A DNA stretch of 59,829 nt from Cyanothece sp. BG0011 (GTDB lineage: Bacteria; Cyanobacteriota; Cyanobacteriia; Cyanobacteriales; Microcystaceae): the NCBI RefSeq assembly GCF_003013815.1, contig NZ_PRLH01000051.1, positions 1-59,829 of the forward strand. The letters run 5' to 3'. The notes below the pieces were generated by a model. That model had not been told where the DNA came from. It saw only the letters and a list, made by a program, of their open reading frames with translations, and did no database searches. The position numbers and the translations under genes are program-made. The stretch's first letter is position 1. Each line of letters starts with the position of its first letter. Positions 1 to 9,434 of the stretch are shown here, in pieces.

Positions 1-196
1 TTGCTCTTGTTATCCTCATCTTATGAGGTGACAAGGGGTGATGTCAGTCCCAAAAAGCCCGTCAATTCAGGGATCTAGCTATTTTAATTTTTCCCTATAA
101 GTGGAAATAAGTGGAAAAAAGGGTTCGGGGTTCGGAGATTATTAGACTCCCCACACCCCCCACACTTAACTTGACTAGAATATGGATACACCCAAC

Positions 197-1996
197 TTAA
201 GCAGGAACTTCTACGGTTTCTATACCGGCTAACTCAAACGCTTGATGAACCGCTTTTAAGGCCTTAACCCCTTCTTCTTTGGGAACCACACAACTAATTT
301 TAATCTCAGACGTAGCAATCATTTTGATATTGATGTTTTCGGTAGCTAATGCACCAAAAAACTTGGCCGCTACCCCAGGTTGTCCCACCATACCAGCGCC
401 GACAATACTAACTTTAGCAATATCTTCGTCTACAATCACCTCATCAAAGCCATCGGATAGACTATTTAACACCTGACAGGCTGCTTTAGCGTCTCCTTCA
501 CAAACGGTAAAGGCAATGTCACGGGTGGGCATTCCGTTTAAAATACGACACCGTTGCGACTGAATAATGGTATCGACACTAATATTATTATCCGCTAACA
601 CTCCAAAAATACTGGCCGCCATCCCTGGTTTATCCTTAACATGACGAATAGCAATTTGAGCCTGTTTTTGATCCAAGGCTACCCCACGCACCGGCGGCGA
701 TACCTCTACTGCTTGGGAGGCCACGGGGTTCGGGGATAATTCTACCTCAAAGGCTTCACATAACACTTTAATGGCGCGATCGCCGTCTTCTTTGGCTACG
801 ACACAACTTACCTTAACTTCTGAGGTAGAAATCATCTCAATATTAATATTAGCCTCAGCAAGGGTTTTAAACATTTTGGCGGCGATCCCTGGCCGGCCAA
901 TCATTCCGGCACCAGCGATGGAAATTTTCGCCACGCCGGTTTCTACCATTACCTCCGCTTCTGTAGGGTTGGAAGGGGTAGTACGTAACGCAGGGGCGAT
1001 CGCTTCTGCAACCGCTTCGGCCTTGGTTAATACATTTTTGATCACCGTAAAGGCGATATCGTTACTATTGCCTTCGTGGATCGATTGAATAATCAGGTCT
1101 ACATCCACCTGTTGATGGGCAATTTCGCCGAATAAACGGGCTGCAATACCGGGGCGATCGGGAACCCGTAATAGGGCAATTTTCGCCTGTTCTCCGTCAA
1201 ATTCTACCGCATCTACTGCTTTAGCAATTTCTAACCCTTCTAGGGATCTCGGTTTGGGAATGGGGGAAATAACGCTAGTTCCTGGCGCATCACTCCAACT
1301 CGATCGCACTACCAAGCGAACCCCATAGTTACGGGCAATTTCCACGGCCCGAGGGTGCAATACTTTCGCCCCTAGACTGGCTAATTCTAGCATCTCATCG
1401 CAGGTAATTTCGTCCATTAACCTGGCTTCGGGGACGAGACGGGGGTCCGTGGTCAAAATCCCTGGAACATCGGTGTATATCTCGCAAAAACTGGCTTTTA
1501 GGGCGGCTGCTAAGGCGACGGCGGAGGTATCGGACCCTCCCCGGCCCAGGGTGGTAATTTCTAGGTTTTCCCTGGAACTAATGCCTTGAAACCCTGCGAC
1601 AACGACCACTTCAGCCTTATCGAGATGGCGTTTAATGCGATCGGGTTTAATGGAGAGGATGCGGGCCCGACTATATTCTGCTTCGGTCACAATGCCAACT
1701 TGCGCCCCGGTTAAGGAGATGGCAGCTTGTCCTATTTCTTGTAGGGCCATGGTTAATAGGGCGATGGTGACTTGTTCTCCTGTGGAGAGTAACATATCCA
1801 TTTCCCGTCGGGAGGGGTTAGCAGTGATTTCTTGAGCTAAACTCACTAGGGTGTCGGTGGTTTTTCCCATGGCAGAAACAACCACAACCACCGTATTTCC
1901 CTGTTGAACCGTTTTTTGAATGCGTTGGGCAACGGTTTGAATTCTTTCGACGGACCCGACGGAGGTTCCCCCGTATTTTTGGACAATGAGAGCCAT
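197..1996 (-). CDS. lysC: Aspartate kinase with four ACT domains
   Basis: Aspartokinase phosphorylates aspartate, the first step towards lysine, threonine and methionine. The 599-residue protein opens with the kinase signature KYGGTSVG (residues 7-14) and carries GRGGSDTSA (151-159) in the amino-acid kinase fold, which ends near residue 250. The rest holds four ACT modules in two tandem pairs (about 265-420 and 435-595); repeated blocks of the form SIxGAGMxGxPGxAAKxF mark the second module of each pair. Four ACT domains are typical of cyanobacterial aspartokinases, against two in most bacteria, and are expected to bind lysine and threonine as feedback inhibitors. It starts at ATG 1996 and stands alone. 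Identity is secure; effector specificity is inferred from the family. Confidence 0.96.
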   Translation of the reverse strand: MALIVQKYGGTSVGSVERIQTVAQRIQKTVQQGNTVVVVVSAMGKTTDTLVSLAQEITANPSRREMDMLLSTGEQVTIALLTMALQEIGQAAISLTGAQVGIVTEAEYSRARILSIKPDRIKRHLDKAEVVVVAGFQGISSRENLEITTLGRGGSDTSAVALAAALKASFCEIYTDVPGILTTDPRLVPEARLMDEITCDEMLELASLGAKVLHPRAVEIARNYGVRLVVRSSWSDAPGTSVISPIPKPRSLEGLEIAKAVDAVEFDGEQAKIALLRVPDRPGIAARLFGEIAHQQVDVDLIIQSIHEGNSNDIAFTVIKNVLTKAEAVAEAIAPALRTTPSNPTEAEVMVETGVAKISIAGAGMIGRPGIAAKMFKTLAEANINIEMISTSEVKVSCVVAKEDGDRAIKVLCEAFEVELSPNPVASQAVEVSPPVRGVALDQKQAQIAIRHVKDKPGMAASIFGVLADNNISVDTIIQSQRCRILNGMPTRDIAFTVCEGDAKAACQVLNSLSDGFDEVIVDEDIAKVSIVGAGMVGQPGVAAKFFGALATENINIKMIATSEIKISCVVPKEEGVKALKAVHQAFELAGIETVEVPA

Positions 1997-2240
1997 AATT
2001 GAAACAGACGCAGAGATATCAATTATTTAATGTAGCAAAATTACTTAGGGATGATGGGGGATCTGTAACATTTTCTTATATTTGATTGAGACAGGGAATA
2101 GGGAATAGGGAATAGGTTTACACTGAGCTTAGTCGAAGTGGAATAGGGAAATAGTAAAGGTTTCAGCTTTTTTAGAAGTCGTTAATATTGTGCCGTCTAT
2201 TGTTCACTAATTATTTTTTGTTTGATTTTGGAGTTGTGAC

Positions 2241-3245
2241 TTAATAAGAACCTAAAAATTTTTCACCATCAAAATGAATCAAATGATCAGGCGATTCTGC
2301 AATCCATACTTCTGTTTCCCAAGCAATTTCACTGACAAACTTACGAAAGGTCTTTTTATCTAAAAAAGCAGTCACAAAAATTAAGTCAGCTTGGCAATTT
2401 TCGGTTAGTCTTTTCAAGCTTAATAGTCTAATTGGAGATATTACTCCTGAACTATGGACTGCTTCTATGAGATATAACCAGTTTTTAGTATGTGAATAAG
2501 CAATAATATCAGGTAACTCACCATGAGAAATTTCAAAAAATTTTAATTCGTTCAATTTATCTTGATCTAAATGTAAAAATTTATTGGCTGTATCTCCTAT
2601 GTATAAAACCTCTGCACCGTAACCATAGCGAGGCAAAAATAACTCAACAATTGCTTTTTGTAATTCATTATGTTTTCCTGGACTCAGTTCTAAAACTTTA
2701 CCAGATGGAAAAATAATAGGAACTAAATCAAGAGAACGACTTTCAGAAAGTTCAGTTTTTAAAGTTTTTGTATGCTTTAAAATTTTATTAAGTTCATAAT
2801 CCCATTTGTGAGTTCCAAAAGTTTCAATTGCAATAGCATAATTAGGATTTAATGCAAATGCTCTTGTTCCATCATTACGCGCAGCATTAGGGTTAGCAGC
2901 ACTAGCTATCACAATTTCTGATAGGACTAATAATTTTAAATCTTTTCTACGAATATCATCATAAGAACTTTCTGAAATATTTTCATCAAAATAAGTATTC
3001 CAAAATTTAATAATTTCTCTTGTTCTTAACCCATGATTTTGAGATGTTTTTTGAACATTTTTCCAGTCTTGACTATTTTTGATATTAGCAACTGCTAAAA
3101 AAGCCATCCCTAATCTTTCTAATCTTCTAGTTGTTTGTTTTTCTAAGGGAATGCCTAATTGATCAAGAATCAACAATGCTTCATTAATCAATAACTTAAT
3201 TTCGGTATTTTTAGTTGATTTTGCAATATAGTCCTTATGATTCAT
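2241..3245 (-). CDS. BsuBI/PstI-family type II restriction endonuclease
   Basis: A 334-residue protein whose C-terminal half matches the BsuBI/PstI restriction enzyme family: LPDIIAYS (244-251) followed by NWLYLIEAVHSSGVISPIR (255-273), giving a PD...E-type nuclease centre with Asp246 and Glu261. The helical N-terminal half (1-170) matches the family's N-terminal domain. It would cut unmodified DNA, making it the partner of the upstream methyltransferase, whose stop it overlaps by four bases (ATGA), so translation is probably coupled. Classical members recognise CTGCAG and pair with N6-adenine methylases; here the partner is a C5-cytosine enzyme, so the target site is uncertain. The pair is more AT-rich than its neighbours, which suggests horizontal acquisition. 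Confidence 0.88.
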   Translation of the reverse strand: MNHKDYIAKSTKNTEIKLLINEALLILDQLGIPLEKQTTRRLERLGMAFLAVANIKNSQDWKNVQKTSQNHGLRTREIIKFWNTYFDENISESSYDDIRRKDLKLLVLSEIVIASAANPNAARNDGTRAFALNPNYAIAIETFGTHKWDYELNKILKHTKTLKTELSESRSLDLVPIIFPSGKVLELSPGKHNELQKAIVELFLPRYGYGAEVLYIGDTANKFLHLDQDKLNELKFFEISHGELPDIIAYSHTKNWLYLIEAVHSSGVISPIRLLSLKRLTENCQADLIFVTAFLDKKTFRKFVSEIAWETEVWIAESPDHLIHFDGEKFLGSY

Positions 3246-4261
3246 AAAGGTAAAGATAATTGTTTAGGAAGCGTATATTTTTTAAGTTCTTTTGCTGATA
3301 AACGATAACTAGATTCTAAATAATCACGGACACTTTTTGCTAAATAAAAAGCTAATAATGGAGAGACAGCATTACCAATTTGATTATAACAACTGGTTTC
3401 ACTTCCAGAGAAGTTAAACCAGTCGGGAAAACTTTGTAAACGCGCTGCTTCTCGAATTGATAAACGTCTTCTTCTACCATCAGGAAGTTTAATTCTGTGC
3501 ATATCTCCTGTGGCACCGGCTAAATTACGACAAGTTAAAGTCCTTGCTGGTTTATCTAAATGTAAATCACGAGGATGTTTACAACAAGATGCTTTCTCAT
3601 ATTTAGCAATATACTTATCCATGCTAGGGGTTAGAAATTTAGAATCAGATAACACTTGAAATGCTAATTCTCCTAATGCTTCTCCTGCTGTAATTCTCTT
3701 ACTTGAAATTTTAGGAAATTGGAATTTTCCTCGATGTCCCACTACAATTAATCTTACTCTATTTTGAGGGACTCCGAAATCAACTGCATTTAATAACTTC
3801 CATTCAATTATATAGCCTAAATCTTGTAAGGCTTGCGTTATCTGATCAAAATACCATTTATTTTTATACAGTAAACCCCTTACATTTTCAAATAACCAAA
3901 TATCTGGATTAATTTGTTTAATTGCATTGACAAAAATAGGAAACCCATCCCTTGAATCTGCTAAACCTTTTTGTTTTCCACCAACACTAAACGGTTGGCA
4001 AGGAGGTCCACCGATGATGACAGATGTAGGGGGTAATTCACTGTTAATTTTCAATTTTCTTAGCTCACATCTTCCTTGTAAGTTGTTGTCATAAGTATCA
4101 CAACAATCTTGATCTTTTTCAAATCCATAAGTCTCAAATCCTTGTGCTTCAAATCCTAAAGATAAACCACCACATCCTGCAAATAAATCTAAGACAAGAT
4201 GAGAGTTTAAAGCTTTGGGTTTCAAGATAATATTAATTGTCTCAAGATAATTCGTTGACAT
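3242..4261 (-). CDS. DNA (cytosine-5) methyltransferase
   Basis: A 339-residue C5-cytosine DNA methyltransferase with all main motifs in order: motif I DLFAGCGG (25-32, AdoMet binding), motif IV GGPPCQPFS (84-92, nucleophile Cys88), motif VI ENVRG (125-129), motif VIII QNRVRL (166-171) and motif X GNAVSP (296-301). Its target-recognition region, between about 180 and 280, is short. It should methylate the site cut by the downstream restriction enzyme. It is the first gene of the pair, so the protective activity is made before the nuclease, and its stop overlaps the nuclease start. It is divergent from the SpoIID-like gene. No controller (C) protein gene is visible. Confidence 0.93.
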   Translation of the reverse strand: MSTNYLETINIILKPKALNSHLVLDLFAGCGGLSLGFEAQGFETYGFEKDQDCCDTYDNNLQGRCELRKLKINSELPPTSVIIGGPPCQPFSVGGKQKGLADSRDGFPIFVNAIKQINPDIWLFENVRGLLYKNKWYFDQITQALQDLGYIIEWKLLNAVDFGVPQNRVRLIVVGHRGKFQFPKISSKRITAGEALGELAFQVLSDSKFLTPSMDKYIAKYEKASCCKHPRDLHLDKPARTLTCRNLAGATGDMHRIKLPDGRRRRLSIREAARLQSFPDWFNFSGSETSCYNQIGNAVSPLLAFYLAKSVRDYLESSYRLSAKELKKYTLPKQLSLPL

Positions 4262-4349
4262 AAAACAAGAAAATATTCTACAATTTTTTTGAATAATAAC
4301 AATCAGAGCTAGACGGACTGAATTAATTTCATCCCTATTTCATATTAAT

Positions 4350-5504
4350 ATGACTAATGTGTTTACCACAGGGAAAAAGTTGTTAAAAAACTGGTTGGTC
4401 AATCGTCCCCAACTGTGGGGGGTTCCTTTGGTGTGTGCGGTGACGGTTCCCTTGATTATCACTCGGTGGCAACCGTCTGGGCCTTTGATGGAAACCGAAC
4501 CCCAGACAACTCCTTTACCTCCTCTAAGTCAATTAGACCCCTCTGGGATACCAGAGAACAGCCGTTCGCCTCGACAAGGATCAGAGGTGGAAAAACCCTA
4601 TTTAAAACAACCGTCTCAGAAGAAACCAGAGATTAAAACTCAAGATTCTCCAGAGAAGAGCATAAAATCAGACCTTGAGGAGTCGGTTAGTTCCCCACCG
4701 TCACCCCCCTCTTCCCCCCCCTCTCCTTCTCCCCCTTCCTCTCCCAAGGCATTAGCACCTGCCCCAGTGGACTATCAACCCCCTCCCCTAGAAATTCGGG
4801 TGGCAATTTTACGAGATGCTCCAAACACCACCATCGGAGTGTCAGGACAAGGGATAGTAAGCGATCGCCATAATCAACAGCTAAAAACCCTCTCTGGTTC
4901 CCAAGGGTGGAATGTTACACCCAATGGGGGTTCTTTATCCTTAGGGGGACAATCTTTGCCGGGGGTGGTTTGGGTGCAACCCACTGAAGGGAGTCTCATC
5001 TATGTGGGCGATCGCTGGTATCGGGGCAAAATTTTACTGGTGTCTCAAGGCAACAGTCTATTAGTGGTCAATCATGTTAATTTTGAGCAGTATTTATACA
5101 GTGTGGTGGGGAGTGAAATGCACGCCAATGCACCGACGGAAGCGTTGAAAGCCCAAGCGATCGCAGCCCGTTCCTATGCGTTAGTTCACATGATCCGCCC
5201 GGCCAGTGCTTGGTACGATTTGGGGAACACCCAACGGTGGCAGGTGTATAAGGGCTTAAACAGTGAATACAATACCGGTCATCATGCGGTAAGAAGCACT
5301 AAGGGACAAATTTTAAGCCATCAAGGGGGTGTGGTAGAGTCTCTCTATGCTGCCACTGATGAAATTGTAGCCCGGGCCCACAAGGGACGAGGAATGAGTC
5401 AAATAGGGGCTTATGAGTTAGCGAGAAAGGGTTACGATTATCAACAGATTTTAGACCATTATTATCCTGGGGTGGGTTTAGCGAGGTTAATTTTGAGTAA
5501 TTAA
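4350..5504 (+). CDS. SpoIID/LytB-domain protein
   Basis: A 384-residue, probably membrane-anchored protein. A hydrophobic segment lies near residues 20-40, followed by a Pro/Ser-rich linker (about 95-150, with runs of PPSPPS type) and a SpoIID/LytB domain (about 150-378). The domain shows FEQYLYSVVGSEM, the APTEALKAQAIAARSYAL block and a C-terminal GRGMSQIGAYELARKGY. SpoIID proteins are peptidoglycan lytic transglycosylases in sporulating bacteria; cyanobacterial homologues are probably amidase enhancers or wall-remodelling factors. The start ATG 4350 lies just downstream of the divergent methyltransferase promoter region. Family assignment is firm, exact activity is not. Confidence 0.85.
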   Translation: MTNVFTTGKKLLKNWLVNRPQLWGVPLVCAVTVPLIITRWQPSGPLMETEPQTTPLPPLSQLDPSGIPENSRSPRQGSEVEKPYLKQPSQKKPEIKTQDSPEKSIKSDLEESVSSPPSPPSSPPSPSPPSSPKALAPAPVDYQPPPLEIRVAILRDAPNTTIGVSGQGIVSDRHNQQLKTLSGSQGWNVTPNGGSLSLGGQSLPGVVWVQPTEGSLIYVGDRWYRGKILLVSQGNSLLVVNHVNFEQYLYSVVGSEMHANAPTEALKAQAIAARSYALVHMIRPASAWYDLGNTQRWQVYKGLNSEYNTGHHAVRSTKGQILSHQGGVVESLYAATDEIVARAHKGRGMSQIGAYELARKGYDYQQILDHYYPGVGLARLILSN

Positions 5505-5651
5505 AGCCTCTAAAAAATTCTTGAAGGGAGTATTAGGAAAAAACTGTAACTATACTCCCAGTAAGAAAAATAATACACTCAAAAAAATAAATACAAGACT
5601 GATTAAAATGAAATCCCTAATCATGCAATAAAACACAATTAGTATCAGCTT

Positions 5652-6374
5652 TTAGGATGTGTATAAATTATCCTTATGAACCTCTTTAAAACGACGGTAA
5701 GCCAACCACATTTCTTGAGTTGCATCTTCTGGGTTTGACTTTCCTTTATAAAAGAATTTTTCAATGGATTTATTATCAAATTTAAGCGGTTGTAAAAATC
5801 TTAGATAATCATCTATAGTTAAACTTTTATTATATTCAATAATATCTCCTTTGACTCGTTCATAGACTTGGAAATCACGTAGATATCGGTCTTGTAAATT
5901 TTCTATTGTTTGATCGGGAAATTTTTTTTTTGATGATGCCATAAATCCACTAGGTTCTCGAAAACAAAAAATTTTTCTTTCTGGTTCACCAAACATTTTT
6001 ACTAGAAGTCGATAATCGGGATAAGTTGCGTGAGCTTGTTTTAAAACTAAATCCAATTCATTTCCTAAACTTAAATTAGCATGATCTAAAATATTATTAG
6101 CTATGTCTTTTAGTAAACGATCTCGATCAATTCCTTGAACCTTGTCAAAGCTATCGTTTAATATGTATCCTAGTCCCCAATCTGAAATTGATAATTTTGA
6201 TTGATTGCCAATCAATCGAGTAATATAAGATGTTCCAGAACGGGAATTACCATAAATATACCACCATCTTAAGGATTGCTTTTGACCAAAACGATAGGAT
6301 AATCTAATTAATTTTTTGTTTACAAGTTGAACAAATTTCTTGTATTTTTTAAAATTTGAGGCCAAACTTAACAT
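5652..6374 (-). CDS. Sulfotransferase-like P-loop protein
   Basis: A 240-residue protein with a basic N-terminus and the motif YGNSRSGTSYITRLI (about 41-55). This resembles the 5'-phosphosulfate-binding loop of PAPS-dependent sulfotransferases, which begins GxxRSGTT. A later segment MFGEPERKIFCFREPSGFMAS resembles the 3'-phosphate-binding region (R and S within xxRxPxxxxxS). It probably transfers sulfate to a carbohydrate or lipid acceptor, but the acceptor cannot be read from sequence. The gene is very AT-rich and stands alone between the SpoIID-like gene and the CobW gene, which hints at lateral acquisition. Assignment rests on the two motifs only. Confidence 0.55.
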   Translation of the reverse strand: MLSLASNFKKYKKFVQLVNKKLIRLSYRFGQKQSLRWWYIYGNSRSGTSYITRLIGNQSKLSISDWGLGYILNDSFDKVQGIDRDRLLKDIANNILDHANLSLGNELDLVLKQAHATYPDYRLLVKMFGEPERKIFCFREPSGFMASSKKKFPDQTIENLQDRYLRDFQVYERVKGDIIEYNKSLTIDDYLRFLQPLKFDNKSIEKFFYKGKSNPEDATQEMWLAYRRFKEVHKDNLYTS

Positions 6375-6548
6375 AGTACAATTGTTAGAATTAAAGTTGT
6401 GTATTTTGTCTATTTTGCGATCGCTATACTTATCAAGTAATAACGAGTATTTATACTCAATATACCTGATTTTTTTAGACTACCTCGTATGTTACAAGCT
6501 AAAGTACGAAATCTCCATTGTGAGATACTGCACATGATTTAACACATT

Positions 6549-7607
6549 TTAGGTCAAATTACAAGCTCTATTCACGTCTACTAATTGTTGTTCTATGGTT
6601 TGTTGCTTTAATTCTCTACCGATGAACACTAAACGGGTTTGTTTGGCTTCATTGTCACGCCAGAGGCGATCGTAAAAAGAATCGAAGCGATCGCCCACTC
6701 CTTGCAACACTAACCGCATGGGTTTGTTAGGCACATGAACAAACCCTTTAATGCGATAAATTTCGTTTTCTTGTACTAATTTAGTTAACGTTTTGACTAA
6801 TTGTTTGGGATCGTAACCTTGTTCTAAGGTAATTTGTACTGAGTTAATCTCATCGTCGTGATCATGTTCTGCTTCGTGATCGTGATGAGAGGGACGGGTT
6901 TCTAAATTGTCTTCTACGGCTGCATTAAATCCGAGTAAAATATCGGGATTAATTTGACCTTGATGACAAGAAACCACTTTCACACCAGGGCGTAATTCTT
7001 GGCCTAACCAGGCTTTAATTTTGTTTAATTCTGTTGCATTAACTAAGTCCGTTTTGGTGAGTAAGACTAAGTCTGCACAGGCTAATTGATCCTCAAATAA
7101 TTCTTCGATGGGGGTTTCATGTTCGAGGTTAGGATCGGCTTGTCTTTGTGCCTCTAATGCGTCTAAATCTCCCACTAAGGTGCCGAAAGCCAAAGCTTGA
7201 CAATCGACTACTGTGATGACACCATCAACGGTGGCACTGTTACGAATATCGGGCCAACGAAAGGCTTGCACAAGGGGTTTAGGTAGGGCTAAACCGGAGG
7301 TTTCTATTAACAGACAATCGAGGGAGTCTCGTCGTTCTAGAAGTTGCTGCATGGTGGGATAAAATTCTTCTTGAACGGTGCAACAAAGACAACCATTATT
7401 GAGTTCTATAATATTCTCGTTGGGGTTATTATCTTCTTCACAAATTTGACAATCTTTAAGTAATTCTCCATCAATTCCCACTTCTCCAAATTCATTCACT
7501 AATACAGCAATGCGTCGGTTATCATTATTTTGTAAAAGATGACGAACTAATGTGGTTTTTCCTGCGCCTAAAAAGCCGGTAATCACGGTAACGGGTATTT
7601 TGTGCAT
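6549..7607 (-). CDS. CobW/COG0523-family metal-chaperone GTPase
   Basis: A 352-residue G3E-family GTPase. The P-loop GFLGAGKTT is at 11-19, the metal-binding CxCC motif at Cys73-Cys75-Cys76 (NNGCLCCTV), and a second cysteine pair at 53/56 (DCQIC). A histidine/acid-rich stretch around 239-252 (HHDHEAEHDHDDE) separates the GTPase domain from the CobW C-terminal domain. Such proteins deliver Zn, Co or Fe to client metalloenzymes. The His-rich linker suggests Zn or Co binding. No cobalamin genes are adjacent, so a role as a zinc chaperone is at least as likely as one in B12 synthesis. It starts at ATG 7607 and appears monocistronic. Confidence 0.9.
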   Translation of the reverse strand: MHKIPVTVITGFLGAGKTTLVRHLLQNNDNRRIAVLVNEFGEVGIDGELLKDCQICEEDNNPNENIIELNNGCLCCTVQEEFYPTMQQLLERRDSLDCLLIETSGLALPKPLVQAFRWPDIRNSATVDGVITVVDCQALAFGTLVGDLDALEAQRQADPNLEHETPIEELFEDQLACADLVLLTKTDLVNATELNKIKAWLGQELRPGVKVVSCHQGQINPDILLGFNAAVEDNLETRPSHHDHEAEHDHDDEINSVQITLEQGYDPKQLVKTLTKLVQENEIYRIKGFVHVPNKPMRLVLQGVGDRFDSFYDRLWRDNEAKQTRLVFIGRELKQQTIEQQLVDVNRACNLT

Positions 7608-7811
7608 TTATTAATTTTCTCTAGCATTTATATTCCTGTTGAATCATATCATACTGGGTTTAGATCATAAACTAGAGTAAGAATTGTTTAATATTTTTGA
7701 TAACTTGGAAAACTTGATAAAATTCCTGATTATTTCTTTTGACTAAGGTTAGTTTATCTGAGAGATCATATTCTTTTTACCATAACTTACTCCTAAATGT
7801 GCTTAATATTA

Positions 7812-7838
7812 TAGGGGCTTAATAATATTAAGCCCCTA
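7812..7838 (-). terminator. Palindromic terminator downstream of K+ channel gene
   Basis: A near-perfect palindrome with arms TAGGGGCTTAAT and ATTAAGCCCCTA lies 8 bp beyond the channel gene stop. The same 27-bp sequence occurs at 52015-52041 after the amidase gene, so it is also a dispersed repeat. A strong hairpin at both 3' ends suggests a terminator function; there is no clear U-tract. Confidence 0.5.
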
Positions 7839-7845
7839 CGCATAA

Positions 7846-8631
7846 TTATAACTTAGTTCCACAAATTTTACAGAAGTTAGCATCTCGATCATGAAATTTT
7901 AAGCCACAATGGGAACAAGTTTGATTACCTTGTTGACTACTTTGTAAAAATTTTTGGGTTAAGATTCCGAGTTGCCAAGGGATTAAAAGAATTCCTGAAA
8001 AAATCATCATTACTGTTAAAATTCGTCCTGCTTCTGACAGGGGAATCACATCACCAAACCCGACGGTTGTCATGGTGACAACGGAAAAATATAACGCATC
8101 AAAAAAGGTCTTAAATACTTCTGGATTACTATAATGTTCAACTTGATAAATCGCTCCAGAATAAATAAAAATCAAGGAAAATAAAATTAAAAATATTCTA
8201 ACTAAAACAACACCATCTTCAGATTTGACTCTAAATAAAGATGTTTCAAATTTAATCAATCTTAAAAGTCTAAGAATCCGAAACCAGCGAAGAATCCGAA
8301 TAAAACGAATATCAACAAACCCAATAAATAAAGGTAAAATAGATAGTAAATCAATAAAAGAAAAAAGACTAAAAATAAATTTTAGTTTTGATTTTGCACA
8401 CCAAAAACGGATTAAATATTCAAAAGTAAATAAGTATAAAATGACATCATCTAATTGGGCTAATAACCTTAAACTCGACTCAGGCAAAGGGTAAGTTTCA
8501 ATGACAAAGATCCCTGAAGACAATAAAATAAGCCCCAAAATTGTCAGATTAACTGTCACTCCAATGGGGCTATTAAAATCATCTAAATAATAAGATATTT
8601 TTTCTTTAATGTTGAAATTGGGGGCTTCCAT
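7846..8631 (-). CDS. Voltage-sensor-type potassium channel with C-terminal zinc ribbon
   Basis: A 261-residue ion-transport-family protein with six predicted membrane helices. S4 carries the arginine series RFIRILRWFRILRLLR (109-124), the pore loop has the K+ selectivity filter TTVGFGD (188-194), and S6 follows (about 203-226). The tail ends in a zinc-ribbon-like module CSHC...CKIC (Cys239, 242, 254, 257). It should conduct K+ across the plasma membrane in response to voltage; the ribbon may sense metal or redox state or aid assembly (inference). Its start is 6 bp after the gloB stop, so the two genes are probably cotranscribed. Confidence 0.88.
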   Translation of the reverse strand: MEAPNFNIKEKISYYLDDFNSPIGVTVNLTILGLILLSSGIFVIETYPLPESSLRLLAQLDDVILYLFTFEYLIRFWCAKSKLKFIFSLFSFIDLLSILPLFIGFVDIRFIRILRWFRILRLLRLIKFETSLFRVKSEDGVVLVRIFLILFSLIFIYSGAIYQVEHYSNPEVFKTFFDALYFSVVTMTTVGFGDVIPLSEAGRILTVMMIFSGILLIPWQLGILTQKFLQSSQQGNQTCSHCGLKFHDRDANFCKICGTKL

Positions 8632-8637
8632 ATTGAA

Positions 8638-9411
8638 TCAGAAATTATCTTTCATTCCCCTAATTTTACCAAACACTCTGGCCGGATCATTCATCCCTGT
8701 CACCATTTGCAAAGCCGGTTGATCCCATCTTAAAAAAGGATTGGTTTTCTTTTCTTCTCCTAATAAAGAGGGAACAGTGGGCTGCTCATTTTCACGGGCT
8801 TTAATCACCTCTTGATAACGGGTTTGTAAATCATGATTATCTTTATCAACCGTAACCGCAAATTTAAGGTTATTTAAGGTATATTCGTGGGCGCACCAAA
8901 TACGAGTATGATCCGGTAAGTTTCTCAGTTTACCTATGGATTGAACCATTTGACTGGGGGTCCCTTCAAATAAGCGGCCACAGCCTCCAGCAAAGATAGT
9001 ATCACCACAAAATAAGTCGCCTATTTCTTCTGAATCATTAGGAGGAAAATAATAAGCAATATGTCCACGAGTATGCCCCGGAACAAAGTACACTTTCCCT
9101 ATTTTGCCGGCAAATTCTACTGTGTCCCCTTCTTCTAAAAAGACTTGTTGTCCTGGAATTCTACCTTGATCTTCTTTGCTTCCATAGACACAAAGATCGG
9201 GGTATTTTTCCATTAGTTTTTCATTGCCTCCTACATGATCAGCATGGTGATGAGTGTTGAAAATAGCGACTAATTTTGCTCCTAATTGATCGAGGCAATT
9301 TAACACTGGTTGGGCCACCGCCGGATCAACCACTGCGGCCGTGTTATTATCGGCATCATGTAAGAGGAAAATGTAATTATCAGATAAGGCAGGTAAGCGT
9401 TTAATTTCCAT
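8638..9411 (-). CDS. gloB: Hydroxyacylglutathione hydrolase (glyoxalase II)
   Basis: A 257-residue metallo-beta-lactamase-fold enzyme that hydrolyses S-lactoylglutathione to lactate and glutathione in methylglyoxal detoxification. The binuclear metal motif THHHADH is at 53-59, with further ligands in GHTRGH (about 133-138), GDTIF (about 157) and the late histidine of WCAHEYT. The C-terminal helical HAGH_C domain, with NPFLRW, is present. Length matches the family. It is followed after 6 bp by the K+ channel gene, forming a probable two-gene operon. In enterobacteria methylglyoxal detoxification is linked to K+ efflux channels, which makes this pairing suggestive. Confidence 0.93.
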   Translation of the reverse strand: MEIKRLPALSDNYIFLLHDADNNTAAVVDPAVAQPVLNCLDQLGAKLVAIFNTHHHADHVGGNEKLMEKYPDLCVYGSKEDQGRIPGQQVFLEEGDTVEFAGKIGKVYFVPGHTRGHIAYYFPPNDSEEIGDLFCGDTIFAGGCGRLFEGTPSQMVQSIGKLRNLPDHTRIWCAHEYTLNNLKFAVTVDKDNHDLQTRYQEVIKARENEQPTVPSLLGEEKKTNPFLRWDQPALQMVTGMNDPARVFGKIRGMKDNF

Positions 9412-9434
9412 AAAAATAATTATTTACTTCTTCT

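Noticed and set aside
279-1835. Plus-strand open frames inside lysC
   Set aside because: Antisense shadows of the aspartokinase gene, whose protein matches its family over the full length.
2241-4261. Idea that CTGCAG is avoided in this genome because of the nuclease
   Set aside because: At least four CTGCAG sites occur in this window, so avoidance is not evident.
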